A stretch of DNA of 64,000 nt, taken from positions 2,170,001 through 2,234,000 of the forward strand of contig NZ_CP059724.1 of assembly GCF_022369515.1 (NCBI RefSeq), given 5' to 3'. Positions 61,745-64,000 of this stretch are shown here, piece after piece. A model generated the notes under the pieces. That model was not told the DNA's origin and did not search any database. It saw nothing but the letters and a program-made list of their open reading frames with translations. The stretch is from Paenibacillus sp. 19GGS1-52 (GTDB lineage Bacteria > Bacillota > Bacilli > Paenibacillales > Paenibacillaceae). How positions within the stretch are numbered: position 1 is the stretch's first letter; every line of letters starts with the position of its first letter. Both the position numbers and the translations under genes were made by a program.

Positions 61745-61755
61745 GGAGAATTAAT

Positions 61756-62559
61756 TTGGAAATCCTATTCAGTGATTTTTTTCAGCGGGCGCTTGCCGGC
61801 GGACTGTTGATTGGTATTACGGCGCCGCTTATAGGCGTTTTTCTCGTGCTTAGACGGCTGTCCATGATTGGGGATACGCTGGCGCATGTAACGATAGCTG
61901 GTGTTGCGCTTGGTTTTTTGACTGGCTTTTATCCGCTTGGAGCGGGGCTAATTTTTGCAGTAGCGGCATCCTTTGGGATTGAGAAGCTCCGCAAGGCTTA
62001 CAAAAGCTATGCGGAGCTGTCGATCGCGATCATCATGTCAGGTGGAGTAGCGTTGGCCTCCCTCTTTTTCACCTTGGGGAAAGGATATAATGCGGACGTT
62101 ATGAGCTATCTGTTCGGCAGTATCTATACACTCGACAATATCGACCTCATCGTAGTGGGTATTGTGACCATAACTGTGGTTGTAGTAGTGACGTTATTCT
62201 TTAAGGAATTTTTTCTGCTTAGCTTTGAAGAAGATGCTGCCAGTGTCAGCGGCTTGCCTGTAAAGGTGCTCAATATGCTGATTACGGTTCTGACAGCTCT
62301 GGTTATCAGCACCGCGATCAAGATAGTAGGTTCTTTGCTTGTGTCTGCCCTGCTTACCGTTCCGGTAGCCATCAGCCTTTTGCTGGCTCGCAGCTTCAAA
62401 TCAACCGTAGTATTGTCTGTGATCATAGCAGAAATTGCTGTTGTAGGTGGACTTGTTGTGGCTGGAATCTGGAATCTGGCACCAGGTGCGACGATTGTCC
62501 TGCTGCTGATTGCTCTTCTGGTATTGACCTTGGTCGGCAAAAAAGGATTGCCCGCTTAA
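61756..62559 (+). CDS. znuB: Zinc ABC transporter permease
   Basis: Membrane channel of the zinc importer, 267 residues with about eight hydrophobic segments. Family motifs: FLVLRRLSMIGDTLAHVTIAG near residue 30 and VGSLLVSALLTVPVAISLLL near 195. It starts at TTG with AAAGGAG 9 bp upstream. It is separated from znuC by 818 bp without genes, so its expression may rely on read-through or an unseen promoter. ccdA follows 55 bp downstream. Confidence 0.92.
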   Translation: MEILFSDFFQRALAGGLLIGITAPLIGVFLVLRRLSMIGDTLAHVTIAGVALGFLTGFYPLGAGLIFAVAASFGIEKLRKAYKSYAELSIAIIMSGGVALASLFFTLGKGYNADVMSYLFGSIYTLDNIDLIVVGIVTITVVVVVTLFFKEFFLLSFEEDAASVSGLPVKVLNMLITVLTALVISTAIKIVGSLLVSALLTVPVAISLLLARSFKSTVVLSVIIAEIAVVGGLVVAGIWNLAPGATIVLLLIALLVLTLVGKKGLPA

Positions 62560-62613
62560 AAGGATGTAGACTTGAACGAAGTGACTTGAACCCTAAGAAG
62601 GAGAGCTGCCACT

Positions 62614-63327
62614 TTGTCTAACATTAATGTTGGAATAGCATTTGCCGGCGGGTTAGCGTCATTTATTTCTCCCTGCTGTCTGCCGCTTTATCCCTCTTAT
62701 CTGTCTTATATCACCGGTCTATCTGTGCAGCAATTAAAGTCAGGCAGCAATACAAAAGAGGTCCGTTTTAAGACTCTTACACATACCTTGGCATTTTTAT
62801 TGGGATTCTCCGTAGTCTTTTATACGCTCGGATTCGGGGCCGGGCTATTTGGTCAATTCTTTAATGGGCAACGTGAATTGATCCGCCAGCTTTCCGCCAT
62901 CCTTATTATCGCGATGGGGCTGTTTCTGCTGGGCATATTTCAACCGCAGTTTCTGCTGCGCGAACGTAAGCTGAACATAAAATGGAAGCCTGCAGGTTAC
63001 GTCGGATCATTCGTATTTGGGATTGGCTTCTCCGCTGGCTGGTCACCCTGTATTGGATCAATTTTAACTCCAATTATCGCCCTTTCAGCAAGTAACCCAG
63101 GCACATGGTTTGCAATGATTACAGCTTACAGTATCGGATTTTCACTGCCATTTTTAGCTTTTGCCTTTTTCCTTGGTGGGGCACGACATATCCTTAAATA
63201 CTCCAACCTGCTGATGAAGCTCGGCGGCGGGCTTATGATATTGATGGGTTTCCTGTTATTTACGGATCAAATGTTCCGGATTACTGTCTGGCTGCAGGGC
63301 ATTACTCCAGAATGGCTGAAATTCTGA
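62614..63327 (+). CDS. ccdA: Cytochrome c biogenesis protein CcdA
   Basis: Membrane thiol-disulfide carrier that moves reducing power across the membrane for cytochrome c assembly and spore-coat or other exported thiol proteins. The 237 residues hold six membrane segments and the paired redox cysteines in ISPCCLPLYPSYLSY and GWSPCIGSILTPI. It starts at TTG with AAGGAG upstream. Its link to the zinc genes is positional only. Confidence 0.92.
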   Translation: MSNINVGIAFAGGLASFISPCCLPLYPSYLSYITGLSVQQLKSGSNTKEVRFKTLTHTLAFLLGFSVVFYTLGFGAGLFGQFFNGQRELIRQLSAILIIAMGLFLLGIFQPQFLLRERKLNIKWKPAGYVGSFVFGIGFSAGWSPCIGSILTPIIALSASNPGTWFAMITAYSIGFSLPFLAFAFFLGGARHILKYSNLLMKLGGGLMILMGFLLFTDQMFRITVWLQGITPEWLKF

Positions 63328-63345
63328 TTGACAGCGGAACTGTTT

Positions 63346-64000
63346 TTAGGTAAAATAATCAATTCGTGCTTCCGGGAAATGCTCGAAAATCCGCTCTGTA
63401 ATATACTCGCGCAGGGCGGTTTGCTGTTCGTCTGGATATACATATTTATTTTGCCCCCAGCGGCCCCATTTCTTTTTGCGCTTCTCAATATCCATCTCTA
63501 GCTTGGATTTGGGGTAGCGCTTCTCGATCAGGGTTTTGGCGGTCTTGGTGAAGCGATGCTGGATGAGCTCGAAAGTCAGACCTTTACCTATCTCTGGCTG
63601 CAGAGTTCGTGCCAATTGAGCCAACAGCTCTCCATAGCCTTCCTCCCAGCCGTCATACCAGATGATCGGGGCAATGATGAAGCCAAGCGGATAACCGGCG
63701 CGTGCGACCTTCCCGGCAGCCTCAATTCGTTCTTCGAACCGAGAGGTAGCAGGCTCGAAATTTCGGATAACATAGTCGGCGTTAATGCTGAAGCGTATTC
63801 GGGTATGGCCCTTGTGCTGTAAAGAAAGCAGAGGCTCGACATGCTGGTATTTGGTCACAAAACGAAGGCGACCCAGTGGTTCTTCAGCCATAAAGTTGAT
63901 TAGCTCCTCCAGTGAACCGGTGATATGCTCCAGTCCGAGTGGGTCAGAAGTACAAGCTGCTTCAAAAGTTGTGATTTCCGGTGCCCGTTCTTCAATATAG
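63346..64000 (-). CDS. splB: Spore photoproduct lyase, 3' part
   Basis: Radical SAM DNA repair enzyme that reverses spore photoproduct (a thymine dimer) during germination. About 217 codons, the C-terminal two-thirds, lie in the window; the frame stays open to the window edge, so the start and the CxxxCxxC cluster motif are outside. Visible hallmarks are FEAACTSDPLG with the conserved cysteine that donates hydrogen, RLRFVTKYQHVEPLL, RFSINADYVIRNFEP, RIEAAGKVARAGYPLGFI and ELIQHRFTKTAK. The ATG at 63891 is internal, not the start. It is convergent with ccdA. Confidence 0.95.
   Translation of the reverse strand, partial: YIEERAPEITTFEAACTSDPLGLEHITGSLEELINFMAEEPLGRLRFVTKYQHVEPLLSLQHKGHTRIRFSINADYVIRNFEPATSRFEERIEAAGKVARAGYPLGFIIAPIIWYDGWEEGYGELLAQLARTLQPEIGKGLTFELIQHRFTKTAKTLIEKRYPKSKLEMDIEKRKKKWGRWGQNKYVYPDEQQTALREYITERIFEHFPEARIDYFT

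Overview
The window looks like chromosome from a spore-forming, facultatively anaerobic low-to-mid GC Firmicute, most likely Paenibacillus. The signs are strong AGGAGG-type ribosome binding sites, TTG/GTG starts, a T-box leader, a cobalamin riboswitch, CcpA-type cre sites, a Bacillus-type Fnr with a C-terminal cysteine cluster, spore photoproduct lyase, and two YesM/YesN-type two-component systems next to sugar ABC transporters. No rRNA, tRNA, CRISPR array, transposase or prophage was recognised. All identifications come from reading motifs; no database search was run.

Layout. 1-2.9 kb: fructose PTS operon (1-phosphofructokinase, EIIBC, EIIA). 3-4.6 kb: a short CRP-like regulator and a YitT/YczE-like membrane protein behind a folded leader RNA. 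4.7-7.5 kb: cobalamin riboswitch and metE. 7.5-14.3 kb: housekeeping and small regulatory genes, including a frameshifted DUF4349 lipoprotein, msrAB, a TVP38-like protein, a Gfo/Idh/MocA oxidoreductase and a YodB-like HxlR regulator. 14.3-16.7 kb: an AT-rich island with a SUKH immunity gene, a beheaded toxin C-terminus and orphan immunity-like genes. 16.9-26.1 kb: iron-sulfur repair protein Ric, nitrite reductase nirBD with transporter nirC, an old-yellow-enzyme/TetR pair, and fnr. 26.3-32.7 kb: two overlapping GH65 disaccharide phosphorylases, beta-phosphoglucomutase and an esterase. 33-39.8 kb: YesMN-like system plus sugar ABC transporter. 40-46.4 kb: adhE, pflB, pflA. 46.7-53.1 kb: a second sugar ABC transporter plus two-component system, interrupted by a 5 x 100 bp tandem repeat. 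53.4-55.7 kb: a secreted copper-amine-oxidase-N/PKD protein. 55.9-64 kb: zur, yidD, T-box and metS, znuA-znuC, a repeat-filled gap, znuB, ccdA, and the 3' part of splB.

How the genes work together. Two metabolic themes dominate. The first is oxygen-limited growth: Fnr, nitrite reduction, Ric, AdhE and PflB/PflA are all here, and TGTGA-N6-TCACA-like boxes lie before nirB, adhE and pflB and beside fnr. In nirB and adhE the box-to-minus-10 spacing is identical. The second is uptake and phosphorolysis of oligosaccharides: two binding-protein-dependent transporters with their own histidine kinases and AraC-type response regulators, cre sites before both binding-protein genes, and a GH65-pgmB module that turns a disaccharide into glucose-6-phosphate without ATP for the phosphorolysed half. 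A zinc-homeostasis group (zur, znuACB with two Zur boxes) closes the window.

The least explained elements are the leader RNA before the YitT-like gene, a possible small RNA beside fnr ending in a strong terminator, the 100-bp tandem array inside a transporter operon, the 818-bp repeat-rich gap splitting znuC from znuB, a dispersed structured repeat present twice at 31-33 kb, and the toxin/immunity remnant island.
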